Assembly (NCBI GenBank): GCA_000613465.1
Contig: BAJA01000016.1
Span: 41,117-105,116 of the forward strand
DNA length: 64,000 nt
Direction: 5' to 3'
Source: Bacteroides nordii WAL 11050 = JCM 12987
GTDB taxonomy: Bacteria; Bacteroidota; Bacteroidia; Bacteroidales; Bacteroidaceae
Below the pieces are notes generated by a model. The model was given only the letters and a program-made list of their open reading frames with translations. It was not told the DNA's origin and made no database searches. Shown in pieces: positions 10,024 to 19,660 of the stretch (within the stretch, counting starts at the first letter, position 1; each line of letters begins with the position of its first letter). Both the position numbers and the translations under genes were made by a program.

Positions 10024-12657
10024 ATGAAACGGAATCTCTTTATCCTCATCATTGTACTAACAGCAATATGCGGAGATACGGCAGCACAAGATTTGAAGGA
10101 AAAAGTAAGCAATTACTTTCAGTTACATACAGCCTATCCACAGGAGAAGTTGTACTTGCATCTTGATAAGCCATATTATGCTGCCGGTGAGAGAATTTAC
10201 TGGAAGGGTTATTTGGTAGATGCAGTATCTCATATTCCGTATACAAAGAGCAATTTTGTATATGTAGAATTAATAAACCGGGATGACAAGGTTATCAGTA
10301 AACATAAGGTAAGGAGAGAACAAGGAGGCTTTCATGGCAGTATTCTGCTTCCGGCTGATATTCCGGCAGGAGAATACTACATGAGAGCATTTACGCAGTG
10401 GATGCTGAATGCCGGTGAGGAGTACTTTTATTACCGCCGTTTGCGTATTGGTAATGCACTCGACAGAAGTATTCAGTCGGCTGTTCGTTATGAAGATTCT
10501 TCGAGAGAGGGATATTGTACGGCTATTATCCGTTTCACGGATGAGACGAACAAACCCTTGTCTGGTATTCAGGTACAAAGCTGGCTTACCGTGATGCGTA
10601 AAAAGGCCGAACGCTATTCGCGTCGCACCAATGCACAGGGAGAAATCAGTTTTGACATACCGCTTGCCGAAAAACAGGACCGTGAACGGGCCATTGAGAT
10701 TACTTTTAAGGATGATCTTTACAATTATGATAAGACATTTTACGTACCCCTGTTGGGAGACAGGAAGAAAGAGTTTGCTCTGAGTTTCTTTCCCGAAGGA
10801 GGTGATCTGCTGGATGGAAGCCGCCAACGGGTAGCTTTTAAGGCTCAGCGAAAAGATGGGCATAGCTGTGAAATACACGGCTTCTTATTGGATGAAGCCG
10901 GAGATACGATTACCCGTATCCGGACGGAACATGACGGGATGGGTGTTTTTACACTTCTTCCGGCTGCCGGGCAGAAATATCGCGTAAAAGCTTCATTGGA
11001 TAGTGTAATATATCGTGAGTTTACATTGCCGGAGGTGAAAACCGAAGGGCGTCAGTTAAGTGTGACTCACCGGAAAGGGATTATACAGTATAATATTTTG
11101 AAGGCATCGCAGGAACAATGGAACGATACACTTTATCTGGTAGGGCATACTCGTGGACATTTAACTGTTTTTCTTCCTCTGACCTCTGATCGTGCTTCCG
11201 GTCGTTTCCGTGAAACGGAACTGTCCGAGGGGTTGACAGAGTTACTGTTGGCCAATAGTAGCGGTACTGTATTGAGTCGGCGCCTTGTCTTTGTGGTTCC
11301 CGAAGAGTTGGTGAATCTTGATATGAATCCGTTCCCTGAACTCCCGGAACGACGTAAGTTAGTAGAGATTCCGCTTCGTTTCACAGATCTGCAAGGAACG
11401 CCGGTTCAAGGTGTTTTCTCTGTTAGCCTGACAGATAAAAGCCTGGTCATTCCGGATACATTATCCGGTAATATTCGTTCCGATATTTTGTTAACTTCTG
11501 ATCTGAAAGGATATATAGAAAATCCCGGTTACTATTTTCTAAAGAGAGATGCCCGTACGGAATACAATACCGATTTATTAATGCTTACTCATGGTTGGAC
11601 TCGCTTCCATCACGATAATATAGCAGAGTTGCCTACTATTCAAATTGATTACTTTATGGAGGGAGGGCAAACCGTCACCGGAAAGGCGACTACCATGTTC
11701 GGTGGAAAGGCCAAGGGATGCCCTGTTGCACTGATGGCTCCTTCGCAGGGAATTTCTGCTACTACCTATACTGACGAGGAGGGAAACTTTGTATTTGACG
11801 GAATTGAATATCGTGACACGGTTACGTTCGTAGCACAAGCACGAAGCCAGGCCGGACTTTCTACTGTGTTTCTGCGCGTAGATTCGCTTCCTTATTTCTC
11901 ACCTCATAACCCATTTCCGGTAATTGCTGAGGAGGACCGTAAATTTCAGGAATACGATAATATGGTTCGTAATGCTTATCTGAGTGAAGGAGGCATGCAG
12001 GTAGTACGCTTGAACGAGGTTACTATCACTGCTTCAAAGCGCGATGCAAATGCTTTTTCCAGCGTATATGGCGGATTGGCAGATTATCGGGCTACGGGTG
12101 AAGAACTAAGACGTTTTGGCGGTTCCACCGGATACGATATATTGATGCGTGTCCCCAGTGTAAGGGTATCAGGTGATCTTATTACGCTATCCGGACAAAC
12201 CCGTGCACCCCTGTTCCTGATAGACGAAATGCGCTTTGAAGGGGAGGATGCAGTAGAATCACTTAGAGGACTGGATGCTAATGATATCAAATCTATTGAA
12301 ATTGTAAAAAGTGTTTCTGCCGGTTTTTTAGGTCCTGAAGCTTCTGCCGGTGCTATTCTTATTATGTTGAACACGGGTGCTGAGGTAAAAGCAAAAGCTT
12401 CACCGGGTCTGACCGTGTTTACCACACAAGGATACAACAAAGCTGTTGAATTTTATCATCCGGTGTATGAAACCCTTGAACAGATAAGTAATCAAAAGTC
12501 GGATGTTCGAAGTACTATTTATTGGAATCCGGCACTAAATACAGATGCTGACGGGAAAGCGGTTATCCGTTTTTATACTCCTGATAATTTGGTAAAACCA
12601 CACCTGATAATGGAAGGAATTACAGCCGGTGGGTATCTGATGAGATTTGAAAGATAG
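10024..12657 (+). CDS. Exported macroglobulin-like protein with TonB-receptor plug domain
   Basis: An 877-residue protein with a signal peptide (ending TAAQ). The N-terminal part has the LYLHLDKPYYAAGERIYWKG pattern of MG2 macroglobulin-type domains, followed by several beta-sandwich domains. Around residues 660-790 is a TonB-receptor plug-like domain: LNEVTITASKR, then LMRVPSVRVSGD, then IKSIEIVKSVSAG. There is no outer-membrane barrel after the plug, so it cannot be a complete TonB transporter. Such proteins are common beside Bacteroides utilisation loci but their role is unclear. It may dock to a SusC-like barrel or to cell-surface proteins. Confidence 0.65.
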   Translation: MKRNLFILIIVLTAICGDTAAQDLKEKVSNYFQLHTAYPQEKLYLHLDKPYYAAGERIYWKGYLVDAVSHIPYTKSNFVYVELINRDDKVISKHKVRREQGGFHGSILLPADIPAGEYYMRAFTQWMLNAGEEYFYYRRLRIGNALDRSIQSAVRYEDSSREGYCTAIIRFTDETNKPLSGIQVQSWLTVMRKKAERYSRRTNAQGEISFDIPLAEKQDRERAIEITFKDDLYNYDKTFYVPLLGDRKKEFALSFFPEGGDLLDGSRQRVAFKAQRKDGHSCEIHGFLLDEAGDTITRIRTEHDGMGVFTLLPAAGQKYRVKASLDSVIYREFTLPEVKTEGRQLSVTHRKGIIQYNILKASQEQWNDTLYLVGHTRGHLTVFLPLTSDRASGRFRETELSEGLTELLLANSSGTVLSRRLVFVVPEELVNLDMNPFPELPERRKLVEIPLRFTDLQGTPVQGVFSVSLTDKSLVIPDTLSGNIRSDILLTSDLKGYIENPGYYFLKRDARTEYNTDLLMLTHGWTRFHHDNIAELPTIQIDYFMEGGQTVTGKATTMFGGKAKGCPVALMAPSQGISATTYTDEEGNFVFDGIEYRDTVTFVAQARSQAGLSTVFLRVDSLPYFSPHNPFPVIAEEDRKFQEYDNMVRNAYLSEGGMQVVRLNEVTITASKRDANAFSSVYGGLADYRATGEELRRFGGSTGYDILMRVPSVRVSGDLITLSGQTRAPLFLIDEMRFEGEDAVESLRGLDANDIKSIEIVKSVSAGFLGPEASAGAILIMLNTGAEVKAKASPGLTVFTTQGYNKAVEFYHPVYETLEQISNQKSDVRSTIYWNPALNTDADGKAVIRFYTPDNLVKPHLIMEGITAGGYLMRFER

Positions 12658-12694
12658 ACTTAAAATAATATTGTTTCACTAAAAAAATAACATT

Positions 12695-13504
12695 ATGAAA
12701 AAGATTACATTATTGGCAAGTATTTTATTTGTGGGATTTGCGTCCGTTCAGGCACAAGATGAAGAACCTTTGACAAATTTGGCTTTGAATAAAACAGCTA
12801 CGGCAAGTTCCCAATTCCGGGATAACTTGGGGCCAAGTTATGCTTTTGATGGAATTGCAAATAGCACAGGTTCGCGTTGGAGTGCAGCAGATCATAAAGG
12901 CACTGGTGACGGTGAGATAAATACAGGTGAAAATTCCTGGCTACAAGTTGATTTGGGAGAAGCTCTTGAGTTTAATAAGATACTTATTACAGAGTACTCT
13001 AATAAGATTAATAAATATCGTATTGAAGTAACAGATGATGCAACGGATGACTTAAGTTGGGAATCAATTTTAGGGGATGTAGAACAAACTTTTGAAGGTA
13101 TAAAAGGTAAAGTGAATCCATGGCCGGAAATCACATTCCCTGCTGTTACCAAACGTTATGTGCGTCTTTGGATTATTGAATCTTTCACTTTTAGAGGAAG
13201 TGGTGTACTTGATGAACCCAGTATCTGTGAAATGGAAATCTACAATGATCCCAGCCTTAGTACAGGTCTTACATCTACCGATGCCGATAAACTTCTTTCG
13301 TTGAATGTAGATGGCGAGCAACTTCAGATTAAAACTGCACAAGCTGTGAATTCTGTAAAAGTAATCGATTTGAGCGGACGTACCGTTATCGAGCAACCTT
13401 TCAATTCAACAATTTCTGTAGCTAATCTTTCATCAGGAGTTTATTTGGTTCAGTTAGAAACATCAGAAGGAACTCTTATTACCCGTAAAATCGTGAAAAA
13501 GTAA
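12695..13504 (+). CDS. Secreted discoidin (F5/8 type C) protein with T9SS-like C-terminal domain
   Basis: A 269-residue protein: signal peptide (VQAQ), one discoidin or CBM32-like domain (about residues 25-180: NLALNKTATASSQF, WLQVDLGEALEFNKILI, RYVRLWI), then about 75 residues resembling type IX sorting domains, with VKVIDLSGRTVIEQ, LSSGVYLVQLE and a basic end. There is no catalytic domain, so a carbohydrate-binding accessory role is likely. It shares both end domains with the next two genes, which suggests duplication and domain shuffling. Confidence 0.75.
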   Translation: MKKITLLASILFVGFASVQAQDEEPLTNLALNKTATASSQFRDNLGPSYAFDGIANSTGSRWSAADHKGTGDGEINTGENSWLQVDLGEALEFNKILITEYSNKINKYRIEVTDDATDDLSWESILGDVEQTFEGIKGKVNPWPEITFPAVTKRYVRLWIIESFTFRGSGVLDEPSICEMEIYNDPSLSTGLTSTDADKLLSLNVDGEQLQIKTAQAVNSVKVIDLSGRTVIEQPFNSTISVANLSSGVYLVQLETSEGTLITRKIVKK

Positions 13505-13510
13505 TTTAAT

Positions 13511-13592
13511 GGTCAGCTTACCGTCCGTATAATCGGGCTCTTTTGTCTATCGGGAGCATTTAACAGACGGTAAGCTGGCCTTTTCTTTTTTT
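13511..13592 (+). terminator. Strong terminator or attenuator between two discoidin genes
   Basis: GGTCAGCTTACCGTCCGT (13511-13528) pairs with 13563-13580 over 18 bp with two G-U-type mismatches. A T-rich run follows from 13581. It probably ends the operon that starts at the esterase, or lowers expression of the two enzymes behind it. Confidence 0.8.
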
Positions 13593-13610
13593 AATTTAAT
13601 ATCTACTATC

Positions 13611-15563
13611 ATGAGAAAACCTTTACTACTATCGTTGATATTCTTTGTATTATCTGTTACAACCTATGCTCAGAGCAATGTGATCAATCTGGCGCTCAAT
13701 AAACCATCCGAAGCAAGTACAATATATGACAGCCGTTTTCCGGCATCCAAAGCTTTTGACGGAGACAACACAGACAACTCCCGTTGGTCCGCAGCAAAGA
13801 ATGCTGCCACCGATCAATGGTTACAGGTAGATTTACAGGAAGCTACTTTGTTTGATCGTATTCTTGTGACGGAATATAAAAATGAAAAACGTATCAGTTC
13901 TTTTAAAGTACAGGTTTCTGATGATACAGTGCTATGGACGGATGTGGCTGTGGTGAATAGTTCAATTCCCGACGGTGGAATTATTTCTTTTGAACCGGTA
14001 ACCAGTCGTTATGTCCGTCTTTTTATTGTTTTGGCCACAAGAGAACCTACTATTAATGAAATGGGAGTTTATTATCAAAAGACTCCCTTGCCAGACCTGG
14101 GCGTAACTATGAAGTTTGAAGATATGAGAGGACCACTTACTGATGTGGAACTAACTTATTATAAAGCTTACCTGAAAGGGCTTTCACCTGCCACTAATAA
14201 TATTGGAAATACGCTGGTGTATGGTCGTATCGGACTGGCTGCTGAAGGTATGGCATTTATGTATGCTGCTACAAGAGACCGGGAAATTCTTGATATTCTG
14301 ATTCGCCATTGTGATTATATGTTGTATTGCCGCAATGACCAACCTGGTGGAGATAAGCGTACTATTTGGACCGGAATCGTTGAGAAATGCTGGCCTAATA
14401 AGGCTATGGGGGAACTTGATCAACCCTATTCCGGATCGGAAAACGGAGATATTCTGGGGCATATCTACTTCTGTGCATACCTTATTTTATTAAGTCCCGA
14501 ACTGCACGCTCTTGAAGCTCCGGCAAGTGATAAACTGACAGATTGGGGTACTACTTATCTGGACAGAGCAAAGAAGTTCATTGCCATGTGCGATGAAGGA
14601 ATGGAGTTTGTTGAAAAACTTATTGCAAAAGATGGTAGAATGTACTATCCCAATACTCCTGCGTGGAGAGCTATGGGAACTTTCTATGCAGATCGCAATG
14701 GACGTGGTATTCCGGTGAATCAGCAGATGATGCTTTTAAATGGATTCCAGAAAGCTGTGGAATGTTATGAAGTGCTTGGCATCAATCCGGAGAAGAAGGA
14801 AGAATATATGAAAGTGATACAGAATTCTATTGATTGGCAAAACGAAACACTGGAAACGCGAAGGATTACTGTGAATGGAGTTTCACAGGAATATTGCCGG
14901 TGGTATTACCATATGGCAGGCAACACTGTAGAAGATTACGGACATGCTGCATTCACAATGCAAACTTATTATAAACTATTGGATAGCGGGTTGTTTACTA
15001 ACTTAGATACCGCGAAGCTTATTCGCTTTTCAAATACTTTTAAGTATGTGATGTATGATAAAGCTACGCATACGGTATCTCATAAAGTAGATGGAACTAC
15101 CCCCAGTTCGGAAAGCCGCTCTTCTGCAGCAAAAGCAGGTTGGGTACTTCTTTCTATTGTAGATCCCGAATTATATGACTATTTACTCACTATGCCCGGA
15201 AAGACAGCAACCGACCCGGGATTGATGGCTCATTTTCTATATGCTAAAAGTAAAATGTTTGGTATAAAAGGATTTACGGCTTCTCCAATAGATTTATCCA
15301 ATTATGGTAAAGGTACTGGAATAGAATCTGCTAACACAGCTTCAGAGAATATCTACATATCCGGCTTGGTGAAGGACCGGTTGTTCATAGAGACCGGATT
15401 ACCATTGAAATCCGTGAAGGTTATTGCTATGGATGGCCAGGTATTGATTAATCAATCTTTTGAGTCGGAAGTGTCGGTAGCTCATTTATCATCCGGTATT
15501 TATCTGGTACGGCTTGAGGCGATGGATGGTAGTGTTATTATTAAAAAGATTATCAAACAATAA
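13611..15563 (+). CDS. Discoidin-domain protein with alpha-helical toroid enzyme domain and T9SS-like tail (copy 1)
   Basis: A 650-residue secreted protein. In order: signal peptide (TYAQ), discoidin domain (about 25-150: NLALNKPSEAST, WLQVDLQEA, YVRLFI), helical domain (about 160-560) with Trp/His-rich motifs such as RHCDYMLYCRNDQPGGDKR, GDILGHIYFCAYLILL and WYYHMAGNTVEDYGHAAF, then a C-terminal tail with VKVIAMDGQVLI and LSSGIYLVRLE. The helical part resembles alpha/alpha toroid glycosidases and polysaccharide lyases, but I do not recognise the family. The conserved His/Asp/Tyr in WYYHMxG and EDYGHA are candidate catalytic residues. The next gene is a close paralogue. Confidence 0.65.
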   Translation: MRKPLLLSLIFFVLSVTTYAQSNVINLALNKPSEASTIYDSRFPASKAFDGDNTDNSRWSAAKNAATDQWLQVDLQEATLFDRILVTEYKNEKRISSFKVQVSDDTVLWTDVAVVNSSIPDGGIISFEPVTSRYVRLFIVLATREPTINEMGVYYQKTPLPDLGVTMKFEDMRGPLTDVELTYYKAYLKGLSPATNNIGNTLVYGRIGLAAEGMAFMYAATRDREILDILIRHCDYMLYCRNDQPGGDKRTIWTGIVEKCWPNKAMGELDQPYSGSENGDILGHIYFCAYLILLSPELHALEAPASDKLTDWGTTYLDRAKKFIAMCDEGMEFVEKLIAKDGRMYYPNTPAWRAMGTFYADRNGRGIPVNQQMMLLNGFQKAVECYEVLGINPEKKEEYMKVIQNSIDWQNETLETRRITVNGVSQEYCRWYYHMAGNTVEDYGHAAFTMQTYYKLLDSGLFTNLDTAKLIRFSNTFKYVMYDKATHTVSHKVDGTTPSSESRSSAAKAGWVLLSIVDPELYDYLLTMPGKTATDPGLMAHFLYAKSKMFGIKGFTASPIDLSNYGKGTGIESANTASENIYISGLVKDRLFIETGLPLKSVKVIAMDGQVLINQSFESEVSVAHLSSGIYLVRLEAMDGSVIIKKIIKQ

Positions 15564-15583
15564 TTGAAGATAAAATAAACAGT

Positions 15584-17557
15584 ATGAAACGATTTGCAAT
15601 TTCATTTATTTTCCTTTTAGGATTGACAATTTTTGTAGTACAAGGGCAGGCAGTGAATCTTGCTTTAAATAAAACATATTCAGCAAGTTCGATCTGGGGT
15701 AGTACATATACGGCCAAGAATGCTTTTGACGGAAATGCTGCGTCGCGTTGGTCGGCAGAGAAAGGTTCCATAAATAATCAGTGGGTACAAGTAGATTTCG
15801 GAACTTCTGTAGAATTTGACCGGGTAGTAATAAAAGAGTATGGTACTCGTGTGTCCAGTTACCAGATCCGGGTTTCCGATAACGGTGAAAAGTGGCTTAT
15901 TGCTGCTCAGGGAACAATTATTGAGTCGGATGAAGTGTTAGAGTTATTGGCTCCCCAAAACAAACGCTATTTGCGACTTTATATTATTTCAGCCCTTTCA
16001 GAACCCAGTATTTATGAAATAGGTGTATTTAATAAGGTGGCAGAAGTATCTAAACCTATTTTAGGAGAGGGCATGTATTTTGAAGATCCCAGAGGGCCAC
16101 TGACCAAATCAGAGGTGGATTATTTTAAGGCTTATGTTGCTAAAACAAACAAATTTCCATTACCGACTTCAAATATTGGAAATCAATTGGTTTATGGTAA
16201 ACAAGGGATTGGTGCGGAAGGACTTGCTTGGATGTACAAGACAACAGGTGACAAAGAAATTTTGGATGTTTTCATAAGGCATTGCGATTATATGCTTAAT
16301 TGTCGTAATGATCAGCAGGGAGGCGAAAAGCGTATTCTTTGGACCGGGCGTGTAGAAAAGTGTTGGCCTAATAAAGACAAAACAGAGGGAGAGCAATTGG
16401 AGAAGTATTCTGCTTCTGAAAATGGAGATATCTTAGGACATATTTACTTCTGTGCCTATTTGATTTTACTTAGTCCGGATTTACTGGATCAGCAAGCACC
16501 GGTAAGTGATAAGAAGAATTACATTGATTTTGGTACTACCTATCGGGATCGTGCCATGAAATATATTCAAATGTGTGATGAGGTGATGGATGAGTTTTAT
16601 GTACCTCGTTTTGTCACTGATACCTATACGCTCAACTGGCCCAATTGTCCGGAATGGAACTGGTTAGGACAAGCCATTGGATATAGATTTCCTGTCAACC
16701 AGCAAGCGATGGCTCTGAATGCTTTCCATAAAGCATTGGAATGTTATGCTGTGTTAGGTATCAATCCCGAGAAACAAGCTCTTTATAAGAAGGTGGTGCA
16801 GGTTTCTATAGATGGACAGGCTGAAACCTTAAAGCCTGTAAAGGTGACGGTAAACGGAGAGACCAAGAACTGTTATCTTTGGTATTATCATATGAATGGA
16901 GGAACTAAAGTAGAAGATTTCGATCATTCTTCCTATGCTATGTTGCAATATTATAAAGCTTACGAAAGTGATTTATTTGAAAATGTAACGCTTGACAAAA
17001 TGCAGACATTTATTAATACGGTGAAATATATCATGTGGGATGAAACCACTCGTACGGTTTCCGATCACGTGAATGGTCAAGAGACAGCACTTAAAGATAG
17101 GAGAGACAATACTCTACCGGGATGGATACAGATGTCATACTTCGATCCGGAATTTTGGGAATATAACTTGAAAATGAGAGGAAACGTGACAGGCGAAGTA
17201 GGTCGTATGGGGCATTTTCTATATATGAAGAGCCGTCTTTTCGGCTATGCAGATGATTTGGATGCTCACCCCATCAACATTACCCGTTATGGAGGATATG
17301 ACCCCACGGCCATTACACCATCAACTACTGTAGGAAAGGATAATATTCTTATTTCCGGTCCTGTTAAAGATATACTGAACATCGTAGTAGAACGGGAACT
17401 TAAAACTGTACGGATTGCTGATCTTAGTGGACGCATCATGTTAAATCAACCTTATGAGGAAAATATTTCCGTCTCTCATTTACCTGCCGGTATCTATGTT
17501 GTACTGATGGAGACGATAGATGGTCAAGGTTGTGTGGTGAAGATAGTAAAAGAATAA
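15584..17557 (+). CDS. Discoidin-domain protein with alpha-helical toroid enzyme domain and T9SS-like tail (copy 2)
   Basis: 657 residues, 20 bases after copy 1, with the same order: signal peptide (VQGQ), discoidin domain, helical domain with RHCDYMLNCRNDQQGGEKR, GDILGHIYFCAYLILL and WYYHMNGGTKVEDFDHSSY, and a T9SS-like tail (VRIADLSGRIMLN, LPAGIYVVLME). Motifs likely to form the active site are kept in both copies, while the substrate-facing segment around 16600-16690 differs clearly from copy 1. This suggests related enzymes with different specificity. Enzyme class is not known to me. Confidence 0.65.
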   Translation: MKRFAISFIFLLGLTIFVVQGQAVNLALNKTYSASSIWGSTYTAKNAFDGNAASRWSAEKGSINNQWVQVDFGTSVEFDRVVIKEYGTRVSSYQIRVSDNGEKWLIAAQGTIIESDEVLELLAPQNKRYLRLYIISALSEPSIYEIGVFNKVAEVSKPILGEGMYFEDPRGPLTKSEVDYFKAYVAKTNKFPLPTSNIGNQLVYGKQGIGAEGLAWMYKTTGDKEILDVFIRHCDYMLNCRNDQQGGEKRILWTGRVEKCWPNKDKTEGEQLEKYSASENGDILGHIYFCAYLILLSPDLLDQQAPVSDKKNYIDFGTTYRDRAMKYIQMCDEVMDEFYVPRFVTDTYTLNWPNCPEWNWLGQAIGYRFPVNQQAMALNAFHKALECYAVLGINPEKQALYKKVVQVSIDGQAETLKPVKVTVNGETKNCYLWYYHMNGGTKVEDFDHSSYAMLQYYKAYESDLFENVTLDKMQTFINTVKYIMWDETTRTVSDHVNGQETALKDRRDNTLPGWIQMSYFDPEFWEYNLKMRGNVTGEVGRMGHFLYMKSRLFGYADDLDAHPINITRYGGYDPTAITPSTTVGKDNILISGPVKDILNIVVERELKTVRIADLSGRIMLNQPYEENISVSHLPAGIYVVLMETIDGQGCVVKIVKE

Positions 17558-17561
17558 TAAC

Positions 17562-17629
17562 ATTTTATCAATTTATATATTTCATGAAATTTGGTATTTA
17601 TAGAAATTTGAAGTATTAATTGATAAAAT
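17562..17629 (+). terminator. Possible terminator hairpin after the second toroid enzyme
   Basis: ATTTTATCAATT (17562-17573) is perfectly inverted at 17618-17629, enclosing the small palindrome ATTTCATGAAAT. The stem is AT-only and the loop is long, so termination is plausible but uncertain. Confidence 0.35.
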
Positions 17630-17736
17630 ATATGATGAGATGCAGATAAACGGAAGAATCCCTGTGATGTTATTATGCGTAATGGACAAAGAGTAATAAA
17701 TGATACGATATGAATAGACATTGTTAAATGACCAAT

Positions 17737-18110
17737 ATGAAATACTTTATTTTATTACTATTGATGTGTTTTTCTCATTCAATACTGGGACAAACAAGTG
17801 AAAAAAATGACACTGCCTTACAAGGACGAACGGGAACTTTGTTGATTGTATTTCCACTTGTTACCGATATTCATTTGAAAAAGACCATATACCCTATTGT
17901 TTATCCTCTTTTAGTGATAAATAATGTGCCAATAAAAGATGAAAAAATGGTAGATTGTTTTCGTAATCATTTTGATAGAACGAAAATAAAAAGATAAAGA
18001 AAATTTCGAAAGTTGAAGCTGAGAAAAAAGGTATTCCTAATGTTCCGGAAGATGGAGCATTGTTAGTAACCACTAAGAAAGGATACTATTTTGATTTTTT
18101 TTGTGAATAA
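17737..18110 (+). pseudogene. Small exported TonB-plug-like protein (frameshifted)
   Basis: Start at 17737 gives a signal peptide (ending ILGQ). The frame stops at 17997, but the next frame continues with KKISKVEAEKKGIPNVP and TTKKGYYFDF, matching the intact paralogue at 18774 almost residue for residue. One A missing from a run of five near 17990 explains the break. The pattern YPLLVINNVP ... DGxLxVTTKKG resembles the core of a TonB-receptor plug domain (PLVVIDG ... GVIxITTKKG). Function unknown. First of four small exported proteins in an AT-rich island. Confidence 0.55.
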
Positions 18111-18157
18111 ACAGGCTTTGTGCATTATTGAATTGATTTTTTAAACGCTGAAACAGT

Positions 18158-18628
18158 ATGAAGAAATTATTTTTAATAGTATGTTTGGGAATGTTGGCAT
18201 TTGCTTGTTCCTCTATTTATAAATACGCTTCTGATGGAGTGAATGAATCTGGACAAAGGTACGAATTACAAGTGCGTAGTTTTTCAGAAATACCCAAAAG
18301 TTTACTGGAAAATATGAACAAAATGGGAATGGATAGTGCTTTAGTACTCAATGAGTATGAGGGAAGATATTTAAATTTTATTTTTAAAGTAGATACGTTA
18401 GATTTTAATCTTGTTGGGAAAAAGGTTGGTTTTTCAGAAAGTAAAATAGAATATTTTAGAGACACTCGTAGGCGTTTTGACCATAACTACTCCACTTTGA
18501 GTAGTTTATATATTTTTGATGCTGCTCAAAGAGTAGAAAGTGGCGGTTATGATGCTGCTATTACTGATGGGGATATATTTGTAATACCAATAGAGAAAGT
18601 TGTTAAAAGATTAAAGAAGAAGCATTAG
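18158..18628 (+). CDS. Small putative lipoprotein of unknown function
   Basis: 156 residues. The N-terminus is a lipoprotein signal with Cys in AFACSS (residue 17). The mature part is rich in charged residues and ends in a basic tail (KRLKKKH). I do not recognise a domain. It lies between two paralogous plug-like proteins and is AT-rich, like the whole 17.6-19.6 kb stretch. The 145 bases after it contain no gene. Confidence 0.6.
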   Translation: MKKLFLIVCLGMLAFACSSIYKYASDGVNESGQRYELQVRSFSEIPKSLLENMNKMGMDSALVLNEYEGRYLNFIFKVDTLDFNLVGKKVGFSESKIEYFRDTRRRFDHNYSTLSSLYIFDAAQRVESGGYDAAITDGDIFVIPIEKVVKRLKKKH

Positions 18629-18773
18629 TGAAAAAGTATGAAATGATTGATGTTTCTTATATGATATGGAATTTTGATAATGATCTGTTGGCAACAATTG
18701 AATATTTTGAATGACTGTCAATTTTAGATGTTTTCCGAAGTATTGGTGTAATTAAACAAATAAAAATGTTCAA

Positions 18774-19196
18774 ATGATAAGGATATGTTTTGTTCTATTC
18801 TTTTTAGTGGTTGGTGTTGCAAATAGCATATGCCAAAATAATAATAAGTTGCAAACTATTTCTCAGATTGCTTCTGATGACAGTATAGTAGTTTCAGCTA
18901 TTGACGCTCTTCTTGTTTATCCATTAACAAGCGATAAAAGTATTGAAGAATATAAGAAAAGGGCCGGTGTAAATAATCATTTTATTTTCCCTTTATTGAT
19001 TTTAAATGATATAATAATCAGGGAGGAGAAAAAAGTGAATTGCTTTAGAAACCGGTTTGATTTTACGAATATGAAAAATACAAAACTAATTTCAAAAGCA
19101 AAAGCAGAGAAAAAAGGGATTCCCAATGTGCCGAAAGATGGAGTATTGTTTGTAACTACTAAGAAAGGGTATTATTTTGATTTTTCTTGTGAATAA
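18774..19196 (+). CDS. Small exported TonB-plug-like protein
   Basis: 140 residues with a signal peptide (ANSICQ). It is the intact paralogue of the frameshifted gene at 17737. Shared motifs are LLVYPLTSD, FPLLILND, NCFRNRFD, AEKKGIPNVP and VTTKKGYYFDF. The middle and end resemble the TonB plug fold (short strand ILND, then DGVLFVTTKKG). Without a barrel it would act as a small secreted partner, but this is inference from motif shape only. Confidence 0.6.
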   Translation: MIRICFVLFFLVVGVANSICQNNNKLQTISQIASDDSIVVSAIDALLVYPLTSDKSIEEYKKRAGVNNHFIFPLLILNDIIIREEKKVNCFRNRFDFTNMKNTKLISKAKAEKKGIPNVPKDGVLFVTTKKGYYFDFSCE

Positions 19197-19266
19197 ATAA
19201 TACTTGCATGTACTGATGTTTTTTTATGAGATTTGGAATGATACACTTTTTCTTAAAGATAAAAAT

Positions 19267-19623
19267 ATGAAATTCCTAAAGGTTACTATATTGGCGTTTA
19301 TAGTTGTAGCTTTTACTTCTTGTGATTGTTTACAACATATACAAGGTGTTGTGGTTGATTCTGAAACCCGATTGCCAATAAATAAGGTAATGGTAAAAAG
19401 AGTAATGGCAAAAGAAGACAGCAGAAACAGGGCTATATATACGGATAGTCTTGGAAATTTTGAAATTACCTCAATGACAGGTGGTATATTGGGTTGTCCT
19501 AAAATCTCACTCTCTCTTGAAAAAGAGGGATATAATAAAGTGAAAAAAAAATACAAGTGTTGCACAGGTAATGTCGTTATTGCTTTAAAAAGGCAAGCGG
19601 AAGGAAAAACGGAAAAACGTTAA
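19267..19623 (+). CDS. Small lipoprotein with carboxypeptidase-regulatory-like domain
   Basis: ATG at 19267 gives a lipoprotein signal with Cys in FTSCDC (about residue 19); an upstream in-frame start at 19204 would place a charged stretch before it and is less likely. The mature part has the IQGVVVDSETRLPINKVMVK ... TDSLGNFEI pattern of CarboxypepD_reg-like beta-sandwich domains. These occur at the N-terminus of SusC proteins and as small stand-alone lipoproteins. It lies 37 bases before the GH2 gene. Confidence 0.6.
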   Translation: MKFLKVTILAFIVVAFTSCDCLQHIQGVVVDSETRLPINKVMVKRVMAKEDSRNRAIYTDSLGNFEITSMTGGILGCPKISLSLEKEGYNKVKKKYKCCTGNVVIALKRQAEGKTEKR

Positions 19624-19660
19624 CTAATTAAACAGTATAAAACTATTTATATCATTAAAG

